Of a stretch of DNA of 64,000 nucleotides, positions 7,086-15,648 are shown piece after piece. How positions within the stretch are numbered: position 1 is the first letter of the stretch; every line of letters begins with the position of its first letter. The notes beneath the pieces are model-generated. The model made no database searches. It saw only the letters and a program-made list of their open reading frames with translations, and had not been told where the DNA came from. The DNA is taken from the NCBI RefSeq assembly GCF_018617855.1, contig NZ_JACSKY010000002.1:1-64000 (forward strand), given 5' to 3'. The translations under genes and the position numbers were made by a program. The DNA is from Exiguobacterium qingdaonense. Its GTDB lineage: Bacteria; Bacillota; Bacilli; Exiguobacteriales; Exiguobacteriaceae.

Positions 7086-9128
7086 ATGATGTGGAAGAAA
7101 GTGTTTGGTGTTCTACAACGGGTCGGGAAAGCACTCATGCTTCCGGTTGCAATCTTACCGGCAGCCGGTCTTCTCTTGGCGTTTGGTACCGCATTTCAAA
7201 ACCCGGACCTCGTTGAATTACTTCCGTTTCTGGCAAATGACGCGCTAGTGCTGATTTGGCAAGTCATGACAGATGCCGGGGACATCGTCTTTGCGAACTT
7301 AGGGTTACTGTTTGCCGTCGGGGTCGCGATCGGTCTCGCGAACGGGGACGGCGTAGCTGGTCTAGCAGCGATTGTCGGGTATTTGATTATGAACAAAGTA
7401 ATAAGCACGTGGAACGGCATTACCGCGGAAATTGTTCAAGGTGACCCGCAGTACGCGACCGTCCTCGGTATCCCAACGCTCCAGATGGGGGTATTCGGGG
7501 GGATTATCGCCGGGCTTGTCGCGGCTTATGCGTACAACAAGTATTTCAACATCAAATTGCCAGAATTTTTAGGATTCTTTGCCGGGAAACGGTTCGTTCC
7601 GATTGCGACGGCCGCATTCAGTTTGATTATCGGGATTGCGCTTGCGTATTTATGGCCACCGATCGGGAATGCCATTAACAACTTCTCAAGTACGGTCATC
7701 GAGGCAAACGTTGCATTGTCTGCATTTATCTTCGGATTAGTCGAACGTTCCTTGATTCCGTTCGGTCTTCATCACATTTGGTATTCTCCGTTTTGGTTCC
7801 AGTTCGGTGAATATACGAACCAGGCCGGCGATCTCGTACAAGGAGATCAGCGAATCTTCTTCGCGCAACTACGTGACGGGGTCGAGTTCACGGCAGGGAC
7901 ATACATGACCGGGAAGTTTCCGTTCATGATGTTCGGATTACCTGCAGCTTGTCTCGCCATGTATCATACGGTTTCGAAAGAGCGTCGAAAAGATGTGGAA
8001 GGTCTTTATTTCTCGGCCGCCCTCACGTCATTCTTGACAGGGATCACAGAGCCGGTCGAATTCTCATTCGTTTTCGTTGCACCTCTTCTTTTCGGGATTC
8101 ACGCCGTCTTTGCCGGACTTTCCTTCATGACGATGCACTTACTCGATGTCAAGATCGGGCAAACCTTCTCAGGCGGACTCATCGACTTTCTTCTATTCGG
8201 TGTCTTGCCGAACCGGACGGCCTGGTGGCTCGTCATTCCGGTCGGTCTCGTCTTTGCGGTCATTTACTACTTCGGTTTCCGATACGCCATTACGAAGTTT
8301 GATTTGAAAGTGCCTGGACGCGATATTCAAACAGGTGCGAAAGGGGACCGGGCGGCAATTGGGGACGATTTGCCGTATGAGGTACTCGTTGGACTTGGAG
8401 GACCTGAAAACATCAAGCATTTGGATGCTTGTATCACCCGACTTCGTGTCACGGTAAATGATGTGAAACAAGTCGACAAGGATTTGCTAAAAGATCTGGG
8501 TGCTGCTGGTGTCCTTGAAGTAGGGGACAACATTCAAGCGATCTTTGGACCGAAATCGGACACACTCAAATCACAAATCGCGACCATCATCGAAGGTGGC
8601 GAGTATAAACCGAAAGAGAAAGTAGAAAAAGCCGTCATCACGCCAGAGTCCGCAGAACAGGCAGACCATCGTTTCTTGGCACCGATGTCGGGAGTGTTAC
8701 TGTCACTCGATGATGTGCCGGACCAAGTCTTCTCAGCTCGAATGATGGGAGAAGGATTTGCGATTGAGCCAAGTTCCGGACAGGTCGTTTCACCGGTGAC
8801 AGGTCAAATCACGACATTCTTCCCGACGAAACATGCAATCGGCATCTTGTCTGACGATGGACGTGAGCTATTGATTCACGTCGGACTCGATACGGTCAAT
8901 TTGAAAGGGGAAGGGTTCACGGCGAAAGTCGAAGAAGGCACGCGGGTCGAAGCGGGAGACGTCCTTCTCGAAGTTGACCTCAGCGCAATCCGAGATAAAG
9001 TGCCGTCACTCATCACACCGATCATTTGGACGAACGGAGACGGAAAAGTTGTCGTCGTACCGTTCGGTGAGACGGTCGTCGCCGGTGAGGCACTCGATTT
9101 TAGAGCAGATGACAAAGGGCCAGAGTAA
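7086..9128 (+). CDS. PTS glucose-family permease EIICBA, 680 aa
   Basis: A second glucose-superfamily PTS permease, colinear with the 5447 gene through EIIC (about 1-415) and EIIB (Cys449 in [10 protein letters not shown]), with an added EIIA domain (about 530-675). EIIA carries the phosphorylated His598 (ELLIHVGLDTV) and its partner His583 (TKHAIGI). It could phosphorylate the EIIA-less paralogue next door (inference). AAAGGAGGG allows start at 7086 or the adjacent in-frame ATG at 7089. The upstream gap has a terminator and a palindrome but no RAT. Glucose is the likely substrate, but glucosamine or another glucoside is possible. Confidence 0.9.
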   Translation: MMWKKVFGVLQRVGKALMLPVAILPAAGLLLAFGTAFQNPDLVELLPFLANDALVLIWQVMTDAGDIVFANLGLLFAVGVAIGLANGDGVAGLAAIVGYLIMNKVISTWNGITAEIVQGDPQYATVLGIPTLQMGVFGGIIAGLVAAYAYNKYFNIKLPEFLGFFAGKRFVPIATAAFSLIIGIALAYLWPPIGNAINNFSSTVIEANVALSAFIFGLVERSLIPFGLHHIWYSPFWFQFGEYTNQAGDLVQGDQRIFFAQLRDGVEFTAGTYMTGKFPFMMFGLPAACLAMYHTVSKERRKDVEGLYFSAALTSFLTGITEPVEFSFVFVAPLLFGIHAVFAGLSFMTMHLLDVKIGQTFSGGLIDFLLFGVLPNRTAWWLVIPVGLVFAVIYYFGFRYAITKFDLKVPGRDIQTGAKGDRAAIGDDLPYEVLVGLGGPENIKHLDACITRLRVTVNDVKQVDKDLLKDLGAAGVLEVGDNIQAIFGPKSDTLKSQIATIIEGGEYKPKEKVEKAVITPESAEQADHRFLAPMSGVLLSLDDVPDQVFSARMMGEGFAIEPSSGQVVSPVTGQITTFFPTKHAIGILSDDGRELLIHVGLDTVNLKGEGFTAKVEEGTRVEAGDVLLEVDLSAIRDKVPSLITPIIWTNGDGKVVVVPFGETVVAGEALDFRADDKGPE

Positions 9129-9138
9129 TGAATGATGT

Positions 9139-9168
9139 GAGTCGCTCCATACGAGGAGCGGCTCTTTT
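9139..9168 (+). terminator. Terminator after the EIICBA gene
   Basis: GAGTCGCTCC pairs with GGAGCGGCTC (one G.U pair) and is followed by TTTT. Confidence 0.85.
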
Positions 9169-9254
9169 CGTGTAGTTACTTCAATGTTCCTTATTCCGGA
9201 TCGTGAGAGTTCCGTTTATAGTGAAGAGGAATTCTCATGAAAGAAGGGGTACAG

Positions 9255-10088
9255 ATGAAAGAATCTATCCAGTTGAATCACGGTCAGAAAGCTATTCCTG
9301 CCATTGGGCTTGGTGTCTTTAAAGTAGAAGATGGGGACACGGTCATCGATGCCGTCGTTGAAGCGATTCGTCAAGGATACCGCCATATCGATACGGCATC
9401 TGTTTACGAGAACGAGGAAGGTGTCGGGATTGGAATTCGGAAAGGGATGGAAGTTGCAAACATTTCCCGGGACGAGCTGTTTATCACGTCGAAACTATGG
9501 AATGCCGATCAAGGCTATGATTCAGCCATTGCCGCTTATGAAGCATCGCTCGAACGTCTTGGATTGGAGAAGCTTGATTTGTACTTGATTCATTGGCCGG
9601 TGGAAGACAAAATCGTCGACTCTTGGCGCGCACTCGAAACACTATACCGTGCTGGACGTGTCGGAGCGGTCGGAGTGAGTAACTTCCAAACGCATCACCT
9701 CGAGACGCTTGCTATGAACAGCGAACTCGTTCCAGCCGTGAACCAGGTCGAACGGCATCCGTTGCTTCGTCAAACTGAATTGACCACATATATGAGCGAG
9801 CATGAGGTCGTACCTGTCGCTTGGGCCCCGCTCATGCAAGGTGGATTGTTCGAAGAGGCGACTTTAGTAGAAATTTCGAAAGAAGTGAATCGTTCTGTCG
9901 CTCAAGTGATATTGCGCTGGCATCTCCAAACGGGGTGGGTCATTATTCCGAAATCAATCAAACCACATCGAATCGAAGAGAATTTCAGCTTAAACGATTT
10001 TGAGTTGAATAAAGAACAGATGGAGCGAATTGATGCGCTAGACCGACATCGCCGTGTCGGTCCGGACCCTGACAATTTCGACTTCTAA
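9255..10088 (+). CDS. Aldo/keto reductase, 277 aa
   Basis: An NADPH-dependent carbonyl reductase with a TIM-barrel fold. The catalytic tetrad of the family is present: Asp and Tyr in IDTASVYENE, Lys in ITSKLWN, and His in YLIHWPV. The C-terminal cofactor-binding segment is IIPKSIKPHRIEEN. GAAGGGG 5 nt before the ATG at 9255 and the match to family N-termini (IQLNHGQKAIPAIGLG) favour this start. An ATG at 9237 with its own AGAGGA cannot be excluded. Monocistronic by its flanking terminators. It resembles the YvgN/YtbE-type methylglyoxal or 2,5-diketogluconate reductases; the substrate is undetermined. Confidence 0.88.
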   Translation: MKESIQLNHGQKAIPAIGLGVFKVEDGDTVIDAVVEAIRQGYRHIDTASVYENEEGVGIGIRKGMEVANISRDELFITSKLWNADQGYDSAIAAYEASLERLGLEKLDLYLIHWPVEDKIVDSWRALETLYRAGRVGAVGVSNFQTHHLETLAMNSELVPAVNQVERHPLLRQTELTTYMSEHEVVPVAWAPLMQGGLFEEATLVEISKEVNRSVAQVILRWHLQTGWVIIPKSIKPHRIEENFSLNDFELNKEQMERIDALDRHRRVGPDPDNFDF

Positions 10089-10098
10089 ATAAGTATGT

Positions 10099-10135
10099 AA
10101 AAAGGTCCTTCTCTCGCTCTCGAGAGAAGGACTTT
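10099..10135. terminator. Bidirectional terminator, aldo/keto reductase and ptsI
   Basis: GTCCTTCTCTCG pairs with CGAGAGAAGGAC. A-rich and T-rich flanks on both sides let it serve both convergent genes. Confidence 0.85.
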
Positions 10136-10140
10136 TGACG

Positions 10141-11859
10141 TTATTTTTTAATGTCGAACTTTTCGCTAAGGAAGTTCACGACTTCTTCAGCTGTATCCAT
10201 GTTGAGGACTTCGTTGACGATTGCTTCAGTTTCCGTCTTCGTCAAGCGTTTCACGAGGCTACGTGCACGAAGGACGCTTGAAGCGGACATCGAGAACTCG
10301 TCGAGTCCAAGACCGAGAAGGATTGGAATCGCGAGCTCTTCTCCTGCCATCTCTCCACACATTCCGACCCATTTGCCGGCTTTGTGTGCTTCCGTGATGA
10401 CGTTGTGGAGAAGGTTCAAGATGGCAGGATTGAACGGTTGGTACAAGTAAGATACTTTTTCGTTCATGCGGTCTGCCGCCATCGTGTATTGAATCAAGTC
10501 GTTTGTACCGACCGAGAAGAAATCGACTTCTTTTGCGAACTGCTTCGCCATGACGGCAGTTGATGGGATTTCGACCATCATCCCAGTCTCGTATTGACCG
10601 ACTTCGATTCCTTCTTCTTTCAACTTCGCTTCTTCTTCGAGAAGAAGGGCTTTCGCCGCGCGGAACTCTTCGAGTGTCGCGATCATCGGGAACATGATGG
10701 CGAGGTTACCGTGAGCTGATGCGCGGAGAAGGGCACGGAGTTGTGTACGGAAGAGATCTGTCTCCTCGAGGCAAAGGCGAATCGCACGATAGCCGAGGAA
10801 CGGGTTCATCTCTTTCGGAAGGTCAAGATATGACAACTCTTTGTCGCCACCGATGTCGAGTGTACGGATGACGACTTGTTTGCCTTCCATCCCTTCGAGA
10901 ACCGTTTTGTATGCTGTGTACTGTTCTTCTTCTGTCGGGAATGTTTCAGAGTCCATATACAAGAACTCTGTACGATAAAGACCGATTGCGTCCGAACCGT
11001 TCTTCAAGACACCTTCTAAGTCGTTCGGTGTCCCGATGTTCGCGGCGAGCTTCACTTTATGACCATCCGCTGTGACAGACTCTTCATTGACGAGTTGCTT
11101 CAACTCTTCTTTGTAAGCTTCGAAGTCAGCACGTTTGCCCTCATATTCTTTGACGAGGTCCTCCGAAGGATTGACGAACACGTCACCTTCAGTACCGTCA
11201 ATGATGACGAGGTCGCCGTTCTTGATCTCTTCAAGGGCTACTTTTGTTCCGACGACTGCCGGAATTTCAAGTGAGCGTGACATGATGGCAGAGTGTGATG
11301 TACGTCCGCCGATGTTTGTCGCGAATCCTTTGACGTATTTACGGTTGAGTTGTGCCGTATCTGAAGGTGTCAAATCTTCTGCGATGATGATGACTTCTTC
11401 TGAGATGGCAGCAGGTGTAACGAATGTCACCCCGAGAATGTGGGCCATGACACGTTTTGTCACGTCACGAACGTCAGCGGCGCGCTCGCGCATATACTCG
11501 TTGTCCATCGATTCGAAAATCATGATCATCGTTTGGGCGACTTCATCAAGTGCTTTCGCGGCATTCATGTTTTCGCTTTCAATTTTATCGTTCACTTGTG
11601 AAACGATTTCTGGGTCCTCAACGATTAAAAGGTGGGCTGAGAAGATCTCGGCTTTGTCTGGACCGAGTTCACGGAGCGTGTGCTCGCGAATTCCTTCAAG
11701 CTCAGTTTTTGATTGTGCGATCGCATCTTGGAAACGTGCCTTTTCTGCAGCGACATCTTCAACCTTGTGTGATGGGATATCGAATGAAGGTGTTTCCATG
11801 ACGAATGCTTTTGCAACTGCGATTCCTGCAGATGCACCAATACCTTTAATGTGTGACAT
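10141..11859 (-). CDS. ptsI: PTS enzyme I (phosphoenolpyruvate--protein phosphotransferase), 572 aa
   Basis: The cytoplasmic first enzyme of all PTS sugar uptake, passing phosphate from PEP to HPr. The swivelling His domain carries His189 in [13 protein letters not shown], the same residue number as in B. subtilis. The PEP-binding barrel has [23 protein letters not shown] and GMCGEMAGE with the catalytic cysteine. GAGGGA 8 nt before the ATG at 11859 fixes the start at [12 protein letters not shown]. Unlike the usual ptsHI operon, no HPr gene precedes it: the 325 nt upstream are non-coding, and pepA diverges beyond. Confidence 0.97.
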   Translation of the reverse strand: MSHIKGIGASAGIAVAKAFVMETPSFDIPSHKVEDVAAEKARFQDAIAQSKTELEGIREHTLRELGPDKAEIFSAHLLIVEDPEIVSQVNDKIESENMNAAKALDEVAQTMIMIFESMDNEYMRERAADVRDVTKRVMAHILGVTFVTPAAISEEVIIIAEDLTPSDTAQLNRKYVKGFATNIGGRTSHSAIMSRSLEIPAVVGTKVALEEIKNGDLVIIDGTEGDVFVNPSEDLVKEYEGKRADFEAYKEELKQLVNEESVTADGHKVKLAANIGTPNDLEGVLKNGSDAIGLYRTEFLYMDSETFPTEEEQYTAYKTVLEGMEGKQVVIRTLDIGGDKELSYLDLPKEMNPFLGYRAIRLCLEETDLFRTQLRALLRASAHGNLAIMFPMIATLEEFRAAKALLLEEEAKLKEEGIEVGQYETGMMVEIPSTAVMAKQFAKEVDFFSVGTNDLIQYTMAADRMNEKVSYLYQPFNPAILNLLHNVITEAHKAGKWVGMCGEMAGEELAIPILLGLGLDEFSMSASSVLRARSLVKRLTKTETEAIVNEVLNMDTAEEVVNFLSEKFDIKK

Positions 11860-11912
11860 AAGCGTAGTCCCTCTTTTCAAAGAAATAGTGTACTTTCCTG
11901 TCTCGTTACTTC

Positions 11913-11938
11913 ATACCCGAAAAGAAAAAAGAATTAAC
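11913..11938 (-). promoter_or_regulatory. Candidate SigB-type promoter of ptsI; otherwise structured 325-nt gap
   Basis: On the minus strand GTTAAT, 14 nt and GGGTAT resemble the general-stress consensus GTTTAA-N12-14-GGGTAT. Transcription would start near 11905, giving a leader of about 45 nt. The rest of the 11860-12184 gap holds two alternative inverted repeats (CTCGTTA at 11902-11908 with TAACGAG at 11935-11941; TTAAC at 11934-11938 with GTTAA at 11952-11956) and a 13-bp palindrome, CTTCAGACTGAAG (12009-12021). No ORF is seen there. Confidence 0.4.
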
Positions 11939-12184
11939 GAGAACGAAGAAAGTTAAAGTAGCAACGGTCTACGACTAGGGGAAGCCTCGACCAGTCAAAA
12001 TGGCCTCACTTCAGACTGAAGAGAAGCTCGATTGCGTACTTTCTTATCCTATCATAAAATAAAACAACGTCACAATGAGGAGATAGCCCGTGAATTCGAA
12101 GATTTCTTGACTCTTGCGCAAACCATTTCATTATTCTATAGAAGTTCGTTATGCTTACCATATATAAAGAAGGGAAGTGGCAAT

Positions 12185-13627
12185 ATGTATCAGATTGCTG
12201 AACTAAATTGGACAGATTCATACGAGACAATCGTCGTCGGGATCGGGGCGGCGGATTCGATCGATGAAGGACTCGATGCGTTGTTTGGTGGACGGGTGAA
12301 AGCACTCATTCAATCAGGAGACCTCTCCACGAAAACAGGGGAAGTGGCAATCCTCCCAACATTCGCTGGCGAGACGGCGCGCGTCTTATTTGTCGGACTC
12401 GGTCAACGAAACGATCTCACGACCGAGAACGTTCGGAACTGGTTCGGGAAAGTCGCGAGACTCGTCAAAAAACGAGGCTTAAAAGACGTTGCGGTCGCGC
12501 TCGATACGTTCACAGAACATGCGGCACGGATTTTTGCAGAAGCGTATGAAATGGCGACATATGAACACCCTACATACAAGTCTGAACCGAAACAAGCGGT
12601 AGAAGAACCGACAATCACCTTGCTCGGTGATGTGACCGAGACGGATATCGATGCGGGCGTGGCTTATGGGAAAGGGGTCAACGTCGCACGAACGTTGACG
12701 ATGATGCCGGCCAATATATTGACGGCGGAGACGTTAGCAGATTATGCGGTTGAAATGGCGAAACGTCATAATTTCAAATACCGTATCCTTGATAAAGAAG
12801 AGATGGAAGGTCTCGGTATGGGCGCATTGCTCGCAGTCAATCAAGGGTCGACAATTCCGCCGAAATTGATTGTGCTCGAATATGATGGGGCAGAAGGCGA
12901 GGCCCCAATTGCCGTTGTCGGAAAAGGTGTCACATTCGACACCGGCGGTTATTCGATTAAGCCAAAAGATGGCATCGTTGGAATGAAAGGCGATATGGGT
13001 GGTGCGGCGACCGTCCTCGGTTTATTCGAGACACTAGGGACGACGCGCCCAAATCGTAACGTGATCGGAATCATCGGAGCAACGGACAACATGATTTCGG
13101 GCGATGCATTCAAACCGGATGATGTGATCACAGCGATGAACGGGAAGACGATTGAAATCTTGAACACGGATGCAGAAGGACGTCTCGTCTTGGCGGATGC
13201 CGTCACGTTCGCTAAAACATACGAACCTGCGGCCATCATCGACGTTGCGACGTTGACTGGTGGTGTCCTTGTCGCACTCGGTACCGATGTGACAGGCTGT
13301 CTGACAAATGATGATACGCTCTATCGTTCACTTGAGACGGCTAGCCAGGAAACGAATGAACTCGTTTGGAAAATGCCATACTTTGATGTCTTCATCGATA
13401 AAGTGAGAAAATCAGAAGTCGCCGATTTGAATAATTCGCCAGGTCGATTCGGACATATGATTTTCGGGGGCGCATTTGTCGGTGAGTTTGTCGGAGACAC
13501 GCCATGGCTTCATCTCGATATTGCAGGAACGAGTGAGCGGGCATCGGCAAGTGACCTCGGTCCGAAGGGGCCGACTGGTGTCATGGTTCGGACACTCGCA
13601 CGGATGATTGAATCGTGGGAGCGGTAA
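12185..13627 (+). CDS. pepA: Leucyl aminopeptidase (M17 family), 480 aa
   Basis: A cytoplasmic two-zinc aminopeptidase removing N-terminal residues during peptide turnover. The N-terminal macro-like domain is followed by the catalytic domain with VGKGVTFDTGGYSIKP (metal-binding Lys and Asp), MKGDMGGAATVLG and the signature NTDAEGRLVLADA. The frame is open further upstream, but the match to the family begins at MYQIAELNW. The Shine-Dalgarno is only moderate (AAGGGAAGTGG). It ends inside the start of a 54-codon ORF, so translation of the two is probably coupled. B. subtilis yuiE is the counterpart. Confidence 0.95.
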   Translation: MYQIAELNWTDSYETIVVGIGAADSIDEGLDALFGGRVKALIQSGDLSTKTGEVAILPTFAGETARVLFVGLGQRNDLTTENVRNWFGKVARLVKKRGLKDVAVALDTFTEHAARIFAEAYEMATYEHPTYKSEPKQAVEEPTITLLGDVTETDIDAGVAYGKGVNVARTLTMMPANILTAETLADYAVEMAKRHNFKYRILDKEEMEGLGMGALLAVNQGSTIPPKLIVLEYDGAEGEAPIAVVGKGVTFDTGGYSIKPKDGIVGMKGDMGGAATVLGLFETLGTTRPNRNVIGIIGATDNMISGDAFKPDDVITAMNGKTIEILNTDAEGRLVLADAVTFAKTYEPAAIIDVATLTGGVLVALGTDVTGCLTNDDTLYRSLETASQETNELVWKMPYFDVFIDKVRKSEVADLNNSPGRFGHMIFGGAFVGEFVGDTPWLHLDIAGTSERASASDLGPKGPTGVMVRTLARMIESWER

Positions 13628-13779
13628 AAGCAGGTTTGGTAGTCGGTTTGGCGATTGTGTGTGGTGTTTGCTACACGGTTTGGCCAAACCGATTTTGGTT
13701 AGGAAGTACGGTGTTTCTCGCCGTGTTTGGCGTGTTGATGATGTTACAGGAGGTACGACATGGTCGGAGTAGGAATTGA
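13615..13779 (+). CDS. Predicted 54-aa membrane peptide overlapping pepA and the DUF429 gene
   Basis: A GTG codon at 13615 opens a 55-codon frame that overlaps the last 13 nt of pepA and the first 20 nt of the next gene. The peptide has two hydrophobic stretches (AGLVVGLAIVCGVCY and STVFLAVFGVLMML) joined by VWPNRFWLG, and a basic tail EVRHGRSRN. That fits a two-helix membrane protein. Tight overlap on both sides favours a real coupled gene, but the ribosome-binding site is weak and I recognise no family. Confidence 0.5.
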   Translation: MGAVKAGLVVGLAIVCGVCYTVWPNRFWLGSTVFLAVFGVLMMLQEVRHGRSRN

Positions 13780-14419
13780 TGGCGCACGTGGAGGCTGGGT
13801 ACGAATCACATACGATAGTATTTCTCTATGTTTGACGATATCGGAAACGTTAGAGGAGTTACTCATCGAGGATGCTATGCATTTTGTGGACATGCCAAAA
13901 GAATTAGGGACGGTCGACGAACCGAGTCGAGAATGTGATGCTTGGATGCGAAGCCGGCTCAAAGAGCGTAAGTCGTCAATCTTCACACCGCCGATTCAAG
14001 AAGTGATGTATGAGGCGACGTATGAGGAAGCGAATGAGAAAAGTCGGGAGCTAATCGGTAAGGGGATAAGTAAGCAGGCATGGAATCTCGTTCCGCGTAT
14101 CCGTGAGTTTCAACAGATCACAGCAGACAATGTCTACGAATCGCATCCGGAGGTCTGTTTCTCGGTCATGATGGGGCAGGAGGCGACACATCGGAAAAAG
14201 ACGATCGAAGGTCAAGATGAACGGATCGAGTTGCTTCGGAAGTACTCGTTAAGTTCGCCGTGGAAATGGAAGATGTCGAACGTACAAGTGGACGATATCA
14301 TCGACGCATGTATTTTGGCAGTGGCGGCATACGAAGCCGGAGTGAGCGGTCTCTCGCTACATCCGAAAGTACCGACTGTTCCGTCAGTAGCTGTACCTCA
14401 AACACAGGAAGAGCGATGA
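13760..14419 (+). CDS. DUF429-family protein, 219 aa
   Basis: It opens with VGVGIDGARGGWVRI, the acidic and glycine-rich start typical of DUF429 proteins, whose fold resembles RNase H or actin-like nuclease cores. Other family features are VDMPKELG, TPPIQEVMY, YESHPEVCF and the near C-terminal VDDIIDACILAVAAYE. The biochemical role is unknown. ACAGGAGG 6 nt before the ATG fixes the start. It lies in a transcript with pepA and the 54-aa ORF and ends at a shared terminator. Confidence 0.8.
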   Translation: MVGVGIDGARGGWVRITYDSISLCLTISETLEELLIEDAMHFVDMPKELGTVDEPSRECDAWMRSRLKERKSSIFTPPIQEVMYEATYEEANEKSRELIGKGISKQAWNLVPRIREFQQITADNVYESHPEVCFSVMMGQEATHRKKTIEGQDERIELLRKYSLSSPWKWKMSNVQVDDIIDACILAVAAYEAGVSGLSLHPKVPTVPSVAVPQTQEER

Positions 14420-14442
14420 AATGAAGATTTCATCGCTCTTTT
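14409..14442. terminator. Bidirectional terminator, DUF429 gene and AI-2E-type gene
   Basis: AAGAGCGATGAAA pairs with TTTCATCGCTCTT, followed by TTG on the plus strand. It overlaps the 3' ends of both convergent genes. Confidence 0.8.
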
Positions 14443-15563
14443 GTTGTCGTGGCAGACGGTCCGGTGATGAACTTCCACATATAGTGAAACACTTTGGCAT
14501 TATATAACGCCTTCAGGAGTACAGCGAGAACAGGTCCAAGGATGAACCCTAACACACCGAATAGCTTTAAGCCGACAAAAATCGAGATGAGTGCAGCGAG
14601 AGGATTCAATCCGATGTGGGAGCCAACGATTTTCGGTTCTGCCAAGTTACGTTGGACGATGACGATGATGTATAGGACAATCAGTCCAATCGCGACGAAC
14701 CAGTCACCTGACACTGCAGCATAGGCGGCCCATGGAATGAGTAACGTCCCGACCCCAAGATAAGGTAAGAGGTCAAAGAAACCCGCAAGTAAGGCGAAGG
14801 AAAGCGGATTATCGACGCGGAGAATAAACATTCCGACGAGTACGATTCCAAACGTGATAGAGATGAGGGTGAACTGTGCCCGGATATACCCGAAAAGGGC
14901 GGATTTAAGGTTAATCATCACTTCCTCGAACTCCTTGAAACCTTTCCGTTCATTCAAACGATTGAGTGAATCGACGTATGATGGCCAGTCTTTTGTAATG
15001 AAGAACCAGGCGAGCACGATGACGATGACGAGTAACAATACGAGCGGAAGCGCGGCGAGCATGCCTTGTAGTACACTTGCCACACCGCGTGACAGGACGC
15101 CGATTGCGGCTGCGAGCTGGACACCTAGCTCCGTGATCCCTCCCTCCAATGAAGTCGTTTGGCCCGGATTCAATTGTTGATAGCTCTCATACGCATCATT
15201 GACGAGAGGGGCGATCCTCTCATTGAACAGGCGTTGGATGAACTCGGTGAGTGTCTCGATTTGCTCTGGGAGCCGCTCTGCGGCAACTGTCGCATAGTGA
15301 ATCAATTGGATGACGACGATGGTTATGATTCCGACGACGATGCTAAGTACGATGATCAAGGAAATAAGTGTACCGAGTGCACGAGGCATATTCGTCTTTC
15401 GTTCAAAGAAGTTGACGAGTGGGACGGTCATCAAGGATAAGAGAAGGGCAAACACGAAAGGGTACGTATATTCGAAAAGTATATTCAGTACCCATGTGAT
15501 TAAAATTAATCCGATCACAACGAGCACGAAACGAAGCAATTGCCATAGTCTTACCGATGACAT
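14430..15563 (-). CDS. AI-2E family transporter-type membrane protein, 377 aa
   Basis: A polytopic membrane protein of the UPF0118/AI-2E (YtvI, TqsA, PerM-like) family. It has paired N-terminal helices (FVLVVIGLILITWVLN and YPFVFALLLSLMTV), a soluble middle segment (about 100-155), then helices and the family motif FFDLLPYLGVGTLLIPW. The C-terminal helices contain LNPLAALISIFVGLKLFG and ILGPVLAVLLKALY. AAAGGATGG 8 nt before the ATG at 15563 fixes the start. Substrates vary within the family (autoinducer, ions, unknown), so none is assigned. It is transcribed divergently from the MazG-like gene. Confidence 0.85.
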   Translation of the reverse strand: MSSVRLWQLLRFVLVVIGLILITWVLNILFEYTYPFVFALLLSLMTVPLVNFFERKTNMPRALGTLISLIIVLSIVVGIITIVVIQLIHYATVAAERLPEQIETLTEFIQRLFNERIAPLVNDAYESYQQLNPGQTTSLEGGITELGVQLAAAIGVLSRGVASVLQGMLAALPLVLLLVIVIVLAWFFITKDWPSYVDSLNRLNERKGFKEFEEVMINLKSALFGYIRAQFTLISITFGIVLVGMFILRVDNPLSFALLAGFFDLLPYLGVGTLLIPWAAYAAVSGDWFVAIGLIVLYIIVIVQRNLAEPKIVGSHIGLNPLAALISIFVGLKLFGVLGFILGPVLAVLLKALYNAKVFHYMWKFITGPSATTTKER

Positions 15564-15648
15564 GGAAAACCCATCCTTTCCGGACAACTAGATTGAGCAT
15601 AGTATATCATGTAAGCGGTAAATATAGCAGAAAGACAGGTGAATGAAT

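Noticed and set aside
14430-15563. Calling the AI-2E-type protein the sporulation protein YtvI.
   Set aside because: The family is broad, and no other sporulation gene is seen in the window. Sequence alone does not support a sporulation role.
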